Shown: positions 17,488 through 25,698 of the stretch, one piece after another
How the letters are laid out: the number at the start of each line of letters is the position of its first letter
Numbering within the stretch: the first letter of the stretch is position 1
Origin: Limnohabitans sp. Jir72
GTDB lineage: Bacteria > Pseudomonadota > Gammaproteobacteria > Burkholderiales > Burkholderiaceae_C
Length of the DNA stretch: 64,000 nucleotides
Direction: 5' to 3'
Assembly (NCBI RefSeq): GCF_003063575.1
Contig: NZ_NESC01000009.1
Span: 62,001-126,000, forward strand
Notes under the pieces: model-generated
The model's database searches: none
What the model was told of the DNA's origin: nothing
The model's input: the letters and a program-made list of their open reading frames with translations, nothing else
Translations under genes and position numbers: made by a program

Positions 17488-19014
17488 TCACATCACCGCG
17501 CCCACTTGCCAGGGCACAAACTCGTTTTGCCCGTAGCCGTGGCGCTCGCTCTTGGTGGGTTCACCCGAGGCGGCGGCCAGGATCATCTCGAAGATGCGCT
17601 GACCCATGTCGGCGATGCTCACGCCGCCGTCCACGATTTCGCCGCAGTTCAGGTCCATGTCTTCTTCTTGCTTTTTCCAAAGCGCGGTGTTGGTCGAAAA
17701 CTTCAGACTGGGCGAGGGTGCGCAGCCATAAGCGCTGCCGCGTCCGGTGGTGAAGCAAATCAGGTTGGCGCCGCCCGCCACCTGGCCTGTGGCGCTGACC
17801 GGGTCGTAGCCGGGCGTGTCCATGTACACAAAGCCTTTGGCGGTGACGGGCTCGGCGTATTCGTACACCGCTTGCAGGTTGCTGGTGCCACCCTTGGCCA
17901 CGGCACCCAGAGACTTTTCAAGGATGGTGGTCAGGCCACCCGCCTTGTTGCCGGGCGAGGGGTTGTTGTTCATCTCGCCGCCGTTGATGGCGGTGTAGTT
18001 TTCCCACCAGCGGATGCGCTCGATGAGTTTGTGTGCCACTTCAGGTTTCACGGCACGGCGCGTGAGCAAATGCTCTGCACCATAAATTTCGGGTGTTTCG
18101 CTCAGGATGGCGGTGCCGCCGTGCTGCACCAACAGGTCCACCGCTGCGCCCAGCGCCGGGTTGGCGCTGATGCCCGAATAGCCGTCCGAGCCGCCGCACT
18201 GCAGGCCTACGGTGATGTGCTCGGCGCTGCAAGGCTCGCGGGTGATGGCGTTGGCGCGGGGCAGCATTTCTTCGATCAGGGCAATGCCTTTTTCCACCGT
18301 GAGGCGCGTGCCGCCCGTGTCCTGGATGTTGAAGACCTTGAGCGTGTCGCCCTCGCGCAGACTGCTGTGTGCGAGCCAGGTGTTGAGCTGGTTGGCTTCG
18401 CAGCCCAGGCCCACCACCACCACGCCCCAGAAGTTGGCGTGTGTGGCGTAACCGGCCAGCGTGCGCTCCAGCAGCTGGATGCCCAGCCCTTCGGTGTCCA
18501 TGCCGCAGCCGGTGCCGTGGGTCAAGGCGACCACGCCGTCCACATTCGGAAAGTTGGCGAGTGCCGAGGGGTTGTTGCGTTTGGAGAAATGGTCGGCAAT
18601 GGCGCGTGCCGCAGTGGCCGAACAGTTCACGCTGGAGAGCACACCGATGTAGTTGCGTGTGGCCACGCGACCATCGCTGCGTTTGTAGCCCATGAAGTTG
18701 GCTTGCTTGCGCATGGGCTCGGGTTTGACGTCTTGACCGATGGCGTAGTCGCGCTCGAAGTTGCCTTTTTCAGCGCCCATGTTCAGGTTGTGCGTGTGCA
18801 CATGTTCACCCGGTGCAATGGCCTGTGAGGCGAAGCCAATGATCTGGTTGTAGCGGCGCACCGGTTCACCGGCAGAGATGGCGCGGGTCGCCACTTTGTG
18901 GCCCGGCGGGATCAGGCCGCGCACGGCCACGCTGTCCACCGTTGTGCCGCTCATGAGTTGAGCGCGGGCGATGACCACGTCATCGGAGGGATGCAGGCGA
19001 ATGAAAGAACTCAT
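17488..19014 (-). CDS. uxaA: UxaA/GarD family altronate or galactarate dehydratase
   Basis: A 508-residue sugar acid dehydratase. The N-terminal SAF-like domain (residues about 1-90) contains GHKVATRAISAGEPVRRYNQIIGFA, typical of UxaA (read in parts). The catalytic domain has GYKRSDGRVATRNYIGVLSSVNCSA in segments, THGTGCGMDTEG, LGCEANQ, QCGGSDGYSGISANP and C-terminal TGRGSAYGCAP. The conserved cysteines fit the iron-dependent family. Altronate would give 2-keto-3-deoxygluconate, the same product as ManD. A galactarate or related substrate cannot be excluded. It lies 9 bp downstream of dctM. Confidence 0.85.
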   Translation of the reverse strand: MSSFIRLHPSDDVVIARAQLMSGTTVDSVAVRGLIPPGHKVATRAISAGEPVRRYNQIIGFASQAIAPGEHVHTHNLNMGAEKGNFERDYAIGQDVKPEPMRKQANFMGYKRSDGRVATRNYIGVLSSVNCSATAARAIADHFSKRNNPSALANFPNVDGVVALTHGTGCGMDTEGLGIQLLERTLAGYATHANFWGVVVVGLGCEANQLNTWLAHSSLREGDTLKVFNIQDTGGTRLTVEKGIALIEEMLPRANAITREPCSAEHITVGLQCGGSDGYSGISANPALGAAVDLLVQHGGTAILSETPEIYGAEHLLTRRAVKPEVAHKLIERIRWWENYTAINGGEMNNNPSPGNKAGGLTTILEKSLGAVAKGGTSNLQAVYEYAEPVTAKGFVYMDTPGYDPVSATGQVAGGANLICFTTGRGSAYGCAPSPSLKFSTNTALWKKQEEDMDLNCGEIVDGGVSIADMGQRIFEMILAAASGEPTKSERHGYGQNEFVPWQVGAVM

Positions 19015-19023
19015 GGCAAAGCC

Positions 19024-20418
19024 TCAATAAAACTGCTTGGGCAACCACAGCACCAAGCTGGGCACGTAGGTGATGACGATCAAGCTGCCCAACAATGGGA
19101 ACAGCCAAGGCAAGATGGCGCGTGTGGTGGCTTCCACGCTCAGGCGGGCCACACGGGCCAGCACAAACAGCACCATGCCCATGGGCGGGTGCAACAGGCC
19201 GATCATCAGGTTGAGCACCATGACCAGACCGAAGTGCACCAAGTCAATGCCCAGCTTCTGGCAAATCGGCACCAGGATCGGCACGAGGATGGTGATGGCC
19301 GCGGTGGGCTCCAAGAAGCAGCCGACAAACAGCATCAAGGCGTTGGCCAGTAACAGGAAGACCCAAGGCGTTTGCGTGAAGCCCAAAACCCATTCGCTGA
19401 TGGCCGAGGTCACGCCTGTGGCGGTGAGCATCCAGCCAAAAATGCTGGCGGCCGCCACGATGAACAGAACCGTGGCGGTGGTCTCCACCGTGTCCAAGCA
19501 GATCTTCACGAACATCTTGAAGTTGAGCGTTCGGTACCAGAAGAAGCCCAGTGCAATCGCCCATACGCAAGCGGCAATCGCGCCTTCTGTGGGGGTGAAC
19601 ACGCCGGTGGTCATGCCGCCGATCAGCAGCACGGGCGTCATGATGGGCAGCACGGCTTGAAAGTTGAAAAATTTGTCCGCCGCGAACAGCACCAGTAAGG
19701 CGGCAAAAACGGTGATTTGCGGTGGCGTGCCCATGGCGGTGACCAACCACCAGATGGACAAGGGCCAAGCCACAACCACGCCGGTTTCGGCCAGCGCCTT
19801 GATGACTTTGCCCCAGTCGAATTTGACGTCGGCACCCCAGCCGTTTTTGTGCGCGAAGAAGGCCACGGTGAGCATCATCAGCAGCGCCATCAGGATGCCA
19901 GGCAAGATGCCCGCCAAGAACAAGGCTCCCACCGACACGTTGGCCATCATGCCGTAAATCACGAAGGGCAAGCTGGGCGGGATGATGGGGCCAAGTGTGG
20001 CCGAAGCCGCCGTGACGCCCACCGCAAACTCGGTGCTGTAGCCGTGGTCTTTCATGGCCTTGATCTCGATGGTGCCCAGGCCTGCCGCGTCGGCAATCGC
20101 CGTGCCACTCATGCCAGCGAACACGACCGAGCCGACCACGTTGACGTGGCCGAGGCCCCCTTTGAGCCAGCCCACCAAGGCCAGCGCGTAGTTGTAGATG
20201 CGGTTGGTGATGCCCGCGTTGTTCATCAGGTTACCCGCCAGAATGAAAAACGGCACGGCCAAGAGCGGAAAGCTGTCGATGCCTGAGACCATGCGGTGGA
20301 TGACCACAAAAGGCGGCGAGCTTTCAACAAAGAACAGGTACAACAAAGAGGCGCCCGCCATGGCGATGGCCACCGGAATACCGCCACTCATGAGGATGAG
20401 GAAAAGAATTTTCAGCAT
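19024..20418 (-). CDS. dctM: TRAP transporter large permease (DctM)
   Basis: A 464-residue membrane protein with about 12 hydrophobic segments, the proton or sodium-coupled permease of a TRAP importer. Family motifs are PFFILAGNLMNNAGIT, GLGHVNVVGSVVFAGMSGTAIADAAGLG, SATLGPIIPPSLPFVIYG, FTPTEGAIAACVWA and LLHPPMGMVLFV (long ones read in segments). The ATG at 20418 gives the usual DctM N terminus MLKILFLILMSGG. It lies between the small permease gene (25 bp upstream) and the UxaA-type gene (9 bp downstream). Confidence 0.93.
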   Translation of the reverse strand: MLKILFLILMSGGIPVAIAMAGASLLYLFFVESSPPFVVIHRMVSGIDSFPLLAVPFFILAGNLMNNAGITNRIYNYALALVGWLKGGLGHVNVVGSVVFAGMSGTAIADAAGLGTIEIKAMKDHGYSTEFAVGVTAASATLGPIIPPSLPFVIYGMMANVSVGALFLAGILPGILMALLMMLTVAFFAHKNGWGADVKFDWGKVIKALAETGVVVAWPLSIWWLVTAMGTPPQITVFAALLVLFAADKFFNFQAVLPIMTPVLLIGGMTTGVFTPTEGAIAACVWAIALGFFWYRTLNFKMFVKICLDTVETTATVLFIVAAASIFGWMLTATGVTSAISEWVLGFTQTPWVFLLLANALMLFVGCFLEPTAAITILVPILVPICQKLGIDLVHFGLVMVLNLMIGLLHPPMGMVLFVLARVARLSVEATTRAILPWLFPLLGSLIVITYVPSLVLWLPKQFY

Positions 20419-20443
20419 GGAATAACTTTCAGAGGGCGTGTGT

Positions 20444-21019
20444 TCAGCGGTCGGTGATGTCGGACTCGGGACGTTCCAGCACGGTGTAGCCGCGCTGCCA
20501 GTGCACACGGGCCACCCACATGGCACGCAGTGTCATGGCGGCAAAGCCCGCCATGACGACGCCGTACACCAAGTTCATGGGCAAATCGATGATGGTCATC
20601 TTGTAGCTGCCCAGCTTTTCCATCATTTGGCCCGTCAGGAACGTGGCGGCGGCAAAGAAGGCCACGCGCATCGCATCGACCAGTGTGGCCATGGCGCGCG
20701 ACAGCCAGGCGGGCATGAAGCGGTAAAAGAAATCGACTTGGATGTGGTTGTTCTTGGCCACCCCGATCGTGGCGCCGGTGAAGACGGTGGCGATCAGCAT
20801 GTAACGGGCAATCTCTTCGGTCCATGAAGCCGAGTTGTTGAGCACGTAGCGTGTGAAAAATTGGTAGAAGACCGTGATGCCCAGCATCCAGAAGAAAGCC
20901 AAAGCCACCCAAGCTTCGATGGGGGTGCCAGACAGGTCGACTGCGTCATCGGTGGCATGGAACTGGCCATCGTCGCCCATGACTTTGGGCATGGCATCCA
21001 GATCGGGAAGGTCGCTCAT
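20444..21019 (-). CDS. dctQ: TRAP transporter small permease (DctQ)
   Basis: A 191-residue protein with four hydrophobic segments, longer than many DctQ proteins because of a hydrophilic N terminus of about 35 residues. The family core FFTRYVLNNSASWTEEIARYML is recognisable in parts, as is NNHIQVDFFYRFMP. It forms the membrane complex with DctM. A terminator-like hairpin lies between it and dctP upstream. Confidence 0.88.
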   Translation of the reverse strand: MSDLPDLDAMPKVMGDDGQFHATDDAVDLSGTPIEAWVALAFFWMLGITVFYQFFTRYVLNNSASWTEEIARYMLIATVFTGATIGVAKNNHIQVDFFYRFMPAWLSRAMATLVDAMRVAFFAAATFLTGQMMEKLGSYKMTIIDLPMNLVYGVVMAGFAAMTLRAMWVARVHWQRGYTVLERPESDITDR

Positions 21020-21040
21020 CTTGTGTCCTTGAATTCAGAG

Positions 21041-21074
21041 AAAAAAGCCAGCCAGACCGGGGCCCGACTGGCTT
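21041..21074 (-). terminator. Intrinsic terminator or attenuator between dctP and dctQ
   Basis: Read on the minus strand, AAGCCAG (complement of 21068-21074) pairs with CTGGCTT (complement of 21045-21051), with GC-rich sequence in the loop, and is followed by a T run. It sits within the 67 bp between dctP and dctQ, so it probably lowers permease expression relative to the binding protein rather than ending the operon. Confidence 0.6.
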
Positions 21075-21086
21075 GAAGCCGCGGTT

Positions 21087-22076
21087 TTATTTGGCAGCCT
21101 GGATCTTGTCGTAGTCAGCCCGAGTGAAGCCCATCGACTCCAGGGGCTTGTTCTTCATGACCGCATCGACAAAGCTCTTGCGGTCGACTTCGACCACTTG
21201 CAGGCCTTTTTTCTTGAATTCGGCCACCAACTCGGCCTCACGCTTTTTGATTTGTGCGGTAGAGCGAACAGCGGCTTCTTGCATCACGTCAGTGAACATC
21301 TTCTTTTCGGCATCGCTGAGCTTGTTCCACAGGTGTGGTGCCACCTGGGTCGTCAGGCCATCGACGATGTGGCCGGTGAGCATGATGGCTTTTTGCACCT
21401 CGTAAAACTTCTTGGCTTCGATGGTGGTCAGTGGGTTTTCCTGAGCCTCCACGGTGCCGTTTTGCAAGGCCAGATAGACCTCGGCAAAAGCAATCGGTGT
21501 GGGGTTGGCACCGCAGGCTTCAGGTGTGGCGCGGTAGGCGGGCACGTCGGGCACACGGATTTTCAGCCCCTTCATGGCGGCGCAGTTCGGAATGGGCTTT
21601 TGCGCTGTGGTGTGGCGAGCGCCATAGTAGGTGTAAGCCGTCACCTGGATGCCGGTCTTGGCGCGGAACTCATTGACCATTTCCTGGAATACCGGGCTCT
21701 TGGAGTAAGCGATCAGGTGGTCGCCGTCACGGAAGATGAAGGGGTAATAAGCGATGCCAAAGCGCGGGTAGGTGCGGGCCGCAAAGGAGGGGCCGCTGAT
21801 GATGATGTCCACCGTGCCCAAGGTCAGGCCTTGGTTGATGTCGGTTTCCTTGCCCAAAGTCGAGGCGGGAAAGACCTGGATGTCGAATTTGCCGTTGCTG
21901 CGTTTTTTGATTTCTTCGGCAGCCCAGACCGAGTCGGTGTGGTACGGCTCGGACGTCTCGTAAGCGTGGGCCCATTTGAGTTTTTGCTGGGCCTGTGCAC
22001 CTGCGCTCATCAGCAGCGTGCCCATAGCGACTGCGCCCAATGCGGCCAGGGTTTTCAGGGTGAATCGTTTACTCAT
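21087..22076 (-). CDS. dctP: TRAP transporter periplasmic binding protein (DctP)
   Basis: A 329-residue binding protein. A signal peptide is visible (SKRFTLK start, hydrophobic LAALGAVAMGTLLMSAGA, cleavage after AQA near residue 29). The DctP core features include LKWAHAYETSEPYHTDSVWAAE in parts, LGTVDIIISGPSF, the central GLKIRVPDVPAYRATPEA containing the conserved Arg that binds the substrate carboxylate, and EVYLALQNGTVEAQENPLTTI. The operon context points to a hexuronate, hexonate or aldarate ligand. It lies 53 bp downstream of the GntR gene. Confidence 0.92.
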   Translation of the reverse strand: MSKRFTLKTLAALGAVAMGTLLMSAGAQAQQKLKWAHAYETSEPYHTDSVWAAEEIKKRSNGKFDIQVFPASTLGKETDINQGLTLGTVDIIISGPSFAARTYPRFGIAYYPFIFRDGDHLIAYSKSPVFQEMVNEFRAKTGIQVTAYTYYGARHTTAQKPIPNCAAMKGLKIRVPDVPAYRATPEACGANPTPIAFAEVYLALQNGTVEAQENPLTTIEAKKFYEVQKAIMLTGHIVDGLTTQVAPHLWNKLSDAEKKMFTDVMQEAAVRSTAQIKKREAELVAEFKKKGLQVVEVDRKSFVDAVMKNKPLESMGFTRADYDKIQAAK

Positions 22077-22129
22077 TTTTGTCTCCTCAATGGTGTTGGA
22101 AAAAATGCTGACGCGAAAACTGCATACCC

Positions 22130-22852
22130 CTATCGGGCGGGAGCGCGGCGCCAGCTCGCGCTGTATCTTTTGTGGGCTTGTTTCAGGTGCTTTTGCATGG
22201 CTTTGCGGGCTGCCGTGGCGTCGTGCGCTTCAATCGCGTGCAACACGGCCTGGTGTTCGGCGATGGCGGCTTGCCATGACTCGGGGTGTTCAAAGTAATC
22301 GCTCAGCCGCTCGAACAAAGGACCGTTGCGGGCGAGCCAAAAGCGTTGCACGGTGTCCAGCAAAACGCTGTTGCCGCAGGCCTTGGCGATGGCTTCGTGA
22401 AAAGCCTCATCGCCCCAACGAGGCACTTCATCTTGGGCGGCTTCGAGAGCCATTTTTTGAAGAGCTGCGCGGATGGCTTGCAAGTCTTTTTTCTGGGCGT
22501 TGTTGGCGGCCAGCGCGGCCACCTCGGACTCTACGAGGATGCGTGCGCTCATCACTTCGAGAGGCCCCCATTGGGCCGGTGTGTCTGTTGCTCGGCTGCT
22601 GACGGAACGTTTGGGGCGTGTGGTGCTTTGCACGTAAATGCCCGAGCCGGTGCGCACTTCGATCATGCCTTCGACTTCGAGCGCGATCAGCGCTTCGCGC
22701 ACCGAAGGTCGGCTCACGCCCAGTTGCGTGGCCAGGTCGCGCTCGGCCGGCAAACGAGAACCCACCGCGAATTCGCCTGAGGCCATCAGTTGCCGAAGTT
22801 GCTCGGCAATCTGGCGGTAAAGGCGCTGGGGTTCAATGCTTGGGGTGGGCAT
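22130..22852 (-). CDS. FadR/UxuR-type GntR family regulator (FCD domain)
   Basis: A 240-residue regulator. The winged helix (residues about 8-75) contains GSRLPAERDLATQLGVSRPSVREALIALEVEGMIEVR, the GntR signature (read in segments). The C-terminal FCD domain carries the metal-ligand type Asp and His residues in DEAFHEAIAKACGN and AEHQAVLHAI. Relatives such as UxuR and ExuR sense hexuronates or their products. It is the first gene of the minus-strand operon and is probably autoregulated through the palindrome at 22883-22899. Confidence 0.88.
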   Translation of the reverse strand: MPTPSIEPQRLYRQIAEQLRQLMASGEFAVGSRLPAERDLATQLGVSRPSVREALIALEVEGMIEVRTGSGIYVQSTTRPKRSVSSRATDTPAQWGPLEVMSARILVESEVAALAANNAQKKDLQAIRAALQKMALEAAQDEVPRWGDEAFHEAIAKACGNSVLLDTVQRFWLARNGPLFERLSDYFEHPESWQAAIAEHQAVLHAIEAHDATAARKAMQKHLKQAHKRYSASWRRAPAR

Positions 22853-22882
22853 GCGAGGGATCAGGGATAACGTGAATTGGAG

Positions 22883-22899
22883 AATTGGTCAGACCAGTT
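22883..22899. promoter_or_regulatory. GntR-type operator palindrome
   Basis: The 17-bp site AATTGGTCAGACCAGTT is symmetric about 22891 with one mismatched pair; its core TGGTC-A-GACCA matches the known operator type of FadR-subfamily regulators. It is 31 bp upstream of the GntR gene. On the minus strand a CTGACC/TTATCC pair with 16-bp spacing could be a promoter whose -35 lies in the operator. It could also serve the divergent operon starting at 23036. Confidence 0.7.
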
Positions 22900-22922
22900 G
22901 CACAATCATCACATGTTCAGAT

Positions 22923-22934
22923 TTGACCGGTCAA
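22923..22934. promoter_or_regulatory. Second palindrome in the divergent intergenic region
   Basis: TTGACCGGTCAA is a perfect 12-bp palindrome lying 24 bp beyond the first operator in the 183-bp region between the two divergent operons. It may be an additional regulator site or overlap a -35 element for the plus-strand operon. No experimental support. Confidence 0.4.
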
Positions 22935-23035
22935 GCCATTTCGGCTCCGCACAAACCCGCATGGCTGCTGTTGCCTTGGCGACGCAGGCACTGCCTGCGG
23001 CCTGATCGGCACCACGTTCATGGATCGATTCACGC

Positions 23036-24151
23036 ATGCCTAAAGCCACCATTGACCGCGTGAGCCTTCGGCAGGTGAACTTGCCGCCCAAGGTCTTGCG
23101 CACCGATGCCATCCAGTCCTTTGTGACGCAAGAAACCATTTTGCTCACGCTGCACTGCAGCGATGGCATCGAAGCCACGGGCTATGCCTACACGATTGGC
23201 ACCGGCGGCTCGTCGGTCATCTTCTTGCTCAAGGACCACTTGGCACCGCGCCTGATGGGGCTTGAGCCGGTCATGGTCGAGGCGATTTGGAAGGACTTGT
23301 TTTTTCACACCCACGCCACAGCAGTGGGGGCCATGACCAGCTTGGCGCTCGCCTGTGTGGACACCGCCTTGTGGGACTGGCGTGCACAAAGCCAAGGCCT
23401 GCCGCTGTGGCGCTTGCTGGGCGGGGCGCAGGCGCGTGTGCCGCTGTACACCACCGAAGGTGGCTGGCTCCACTTGTCGCCACAGGCCTTGGTGGACCAA
23501 ACGCTGGAGGCACAAGCCCAAGGCTTCAAAGGTGCCAAGATCAAGATCGGCAGGCCCCATGTGAGCGAAGACGTGGCGCGCCTGAGCGCCGTGCGCGATG
23601 CGGTGGGGCCAGGCTTTGATCTGATGACCGACGCCAACCAAGGCTTCAACCGCGCAGAAGTCGTGCGCCGTGCACGGGCTTTTGATGGGCTGGGGCTGGC
23701 CTGGATCGAAGAGCCCCTGCCCGCCGAAGACGTGTCGGGCCACCGCCAGTTGCGCGAGCACACCCCCATCCCCGTGGCGGTGGGCGAGTCGATGTACCAC
23801 CCGATGCAGTTTCGCGAATACCTGGAGCAGGGCGCGTGCTCGATCGTGCAGCCCGATGTGGCGCGCATCGGTGGCATCACGCCGTGGATCAAAACCGCGC
23901 ACTTGGCCGAAACCTTTGACGTGGCGGTGTGCCCGCACTTCTTGATGGAGTTGCATGTGAGCCTGTGCGCGGCCGTGCCCAACGCCACCTGGGTGGAATA
24001 CATACCGCAGCTTGACGACATCACCACATCGCGCATGCAGGTGCAGGACGGTTATGCCCTGCCCCCCGAAACGCCTGGCCTGGGCATCGCCTGGGACTGG
24101 GCGGCTATTGAACAATGTCAAACGACCCACATGGAGATCCAAGCATCATGA
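23036..24151 (+). CDS. Mandelate racemase/muconate lactonizing enzyme family sugar acid dehydratase
   Basis: A 371-residue enolase-superfamily protein of the mandelate racemase subgroup. The KxK catalytic motif is seen in GAKIKIG (near residue 172), metal ligands in LMTDANQGF, WIEEPLPAEDV and VAVGESM, and a His in CPHFLMELH. These enzymes abstract the alpha proton of a sugar acid and eliminate water. Rhamnonate, fuconate, galactarate or related acids are all possible. Its stop overlaps the next start as ATGA. With the downstream SDR and FAH genes it could start a non-phosphorylative sugar acid pathway. Confidence 0.82.
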   Translation: MPKATIDRVSLRQVNLPPKVLRTDAIQSFVTQETILLTLHCSDGIEATGYAYTIGTGGSSVIFLLKDHLAPRLMGLEPVMVEAIWKDLFFHTHATAVGAMTSLALACVDTALWDWRAQSQGLPLWRLLGGAQARVPLYTTEGGWLHLSPQALVDQTLEAQAQGFKGAKIKIGRPHVSEDVARLSAVRDAVGPGFDLMTDANQGFNRAEVVRRARAFDGLGLAWIEEPLPAEDVSGHRQLREHTPIPVAVGESMYHPMQFREYLEQGACSIVQPDVARIGGITPWIKTAHLAETFDVAVCPHFLMELHVSLCAAVPNATWVEYIPQLDDITTSRMQVQDGYALPPETPGLGIAWDWAAIEQCQTTHMEIQAS

Positions 24152-24897
24152 GACTCAAAGGAAAAATCGCACTGGTCACCGCTGCCGGTCAAGGCATTGG
24201 CCAAGCGGCCGCATTGGCCATGGCGGCCGAAGGCGCGACCGTGTACGCCACGGATGTGAACGCCGAGCTGCTCAAGTCGTATCAGGGTGTGGCCAACGTG
24301 CACACCGCCGTGCTGAACGTGCTCGACAAGTCGGCCATCGCCGCGCAGGTGGCCAGCTTGCCGCGCATCGACATCATCTTCAATTGCGCGGGCTTTGTGC
24401 ACAACGGCAACATCGAGTTGGCCACCGACGAGGATTGGGAATTCGCCTTCAATCTGAACGTGCGCTCGCAGTTCTGGATGATCCAGGCGGCTATTCCCAA
24501 AATGGTCGCGCAGTTCGAAAAAGATGGCCGTGGCGGCAGCATCATCAACATGGCCAGCGTGTGCTCCAGCGTCAAGGGCTTGCCCAACCGCTTCATTTAC
24601 GGCACCAGCAAGGCGGCCGTGATTGGCCTGACCAAGAGCGTGGCGGCTGACTATGTGCGCCAGGGCATCCGTTGCAACTGCATTTGCCCCGGCACGGTGG
24701 ACACGCCATCGTTGCAGGACCGCATCAACAGCTATGCCGACCCCGTGCAGGCGCGCAAGGACTTCATCAACCGCCAGCCCATGGGGCGGCTGGCCCAGGC
24801 GCACGAGATTGCGCCCATCGTGACCTTCCTGGCATCGGACGAGTCGATTTTTGCCACCGGCAATGCCTACATGGTCGATGGCGGCATGACCATTTAA
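24148..24897 (+). CDS. SDR family oxidoreductase, 2-keto-3-deoxy-sugar-acid dehydrogenase-like
   Basis: A 249-residue short-chain dehydrogenase. The cofactor motif TAAGQGIGQAAA (residues about 12-23), NCAG, the catalytic Ser in MASVCSSV, YGTSK with Tyr and Lys, and the CPGTVDTPS loop are present. It resembles DHRS6-type enzymes, a group that includes the 2-keto-3-deoxy-L-fuconate dehydrogenases of Burkholderia and Xanthomonas. The ATG at 24148 overlaps the preceding stop codon. The assignment to deoxy-sugar acids depends on the FAH gene downstream. Confidence 0.78.
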   Translation: MRLKGKIALVTAAGQGIGQAAALAMAAEGATVYATDVNAELLKSYQGVANVHTAVLNVLDKSAIAAQVASLPRIDIIFNCAGFVHNGNIELATDEDWEFAFNLNVRSQFWMIQAAIPKMVAQFEKDGRGGSIINMASVCSSVKGLPNRFIYGTSKAAVIGLTKSVAADYVRQGIRCNCICPGTVDTPSLQDRINSYADPVQARKDFINRQPMGRLAQAHEIAPIVTFLASDESIFATGNAYMVDGGMTI

Positions 24898-24915
24898 CTT
24901 TTCAGAAAGACCGAC

Positions 24916-25674
24916 ATGAATATGCTGGACATGAAAGGCCGCCATGCGGTCATCACCGGTGCAGCCACCGGTTTGGGTTTTGCCATTGCGCAGCGCATGC
25001 TGGCTTCTGGCGCACGCGTGACCATCTGGGACCGTGATGTGGCGGGCATGAGCGCTGCCGCAGATGCGTTGCGGGAACAAGTGGCCGGTGCTGTGGTGAA
25101 CACGGTGCAGGTCGATGTGGCCGACCACGCTTCGGTGGTGCAAGCCACGGCGCAAACCACGGCTTTGGCCGGTGTCGATGTGCTGGTCAACAGCGCGGGC
25201 ATCACCGGTCCCAACGTCAAAGTGTGGGATTACCCAGTCGATGCCTGGAAGCAGGTGTTCGATGTGAACGTGCACGGTCTGTTCCACTGCTGCCGTGAAC
25301 TGAGTGCCCACATGAAAGCGCGCAACTACGGGCGCATCGTCAACATCGCTTCGGTGGCGGGCAAGGACGGCAACCCCAACGCCAGCGCTTACAGTGCGAG
25401 CAAGGCGGCGGTGATTGGTCTGACAAAATCGCTGGGCAAAGAGCTGGCCGACACCGGTGTGCGCGTGAACTGTGTCACCCCGGCGGCTGTGAAGACGGCG
25501 ATCTTTGATCAAATGACGCCCGAGCACATCCAGTTCATGCTCTCTAAAATCCCGATGGCCCGCTTTGGCGAGCCTGAAGAAGTCGCCGCCATGGTGACCT
25601 GGCTGAGCACCGAAGAATGTTCCTTCTCCACCGGCGCGGTCTTTGACCTGTCCGGTGGCCGTTCGACTTATTGA
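24916..25674 (+). CDS. SDR family oxidoreductase
   Basis: A 252-residue short-chain dehydrogenase with TGAATGLGFAIA (cofactor binding, residues about 14-25), NSAGITGP, catalytic Ser in NIASVAGKDG, YSASK and a C-terminal GGRSTY. It could be the sugar 1-dehydrogenase or an alternative dehydrogenase of the same pathway; the sequence alone does not decide. It is 18 bp after the first SDR gene and 24 bp before the FAH gene, so one transcript is likely. Confidence 0.78.
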   Translation: MNMLDMKGRHAVITGAATGLGFAIAQRMLASGARVTIWDRDVAGMSAAADALREQVAGAVVNTVQVDVADHASVVQATAQTTALAGVDVLVNSAGITGPNVKVWDYPVDAWKQVFDVNVHGLFHCCRELSAHMKARNYGRIVNIASVAGKDGNPNASAYSASKAAVIGLTKSLGKELADTGVRVNCVTPAAVKTAIFDQMTPEHIQFMLSKIPMARFGEPEEVAAMVTWLSTEECSFSTGAVFDLSGGRSTY

Positions 25675-25698
25675 TTTTTTTACACACAGAGAGGTTTT

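Noticed and set aside
17045-17536. Open frames on both strands encoding 31-residue repeats (for example SAPCARCFF)
   Set aside because: They arise because the 93-bp repeat period is a multiple of three; the sequence is a palindromic intergenic repeat, and repeated peptides appear on both strands equally.
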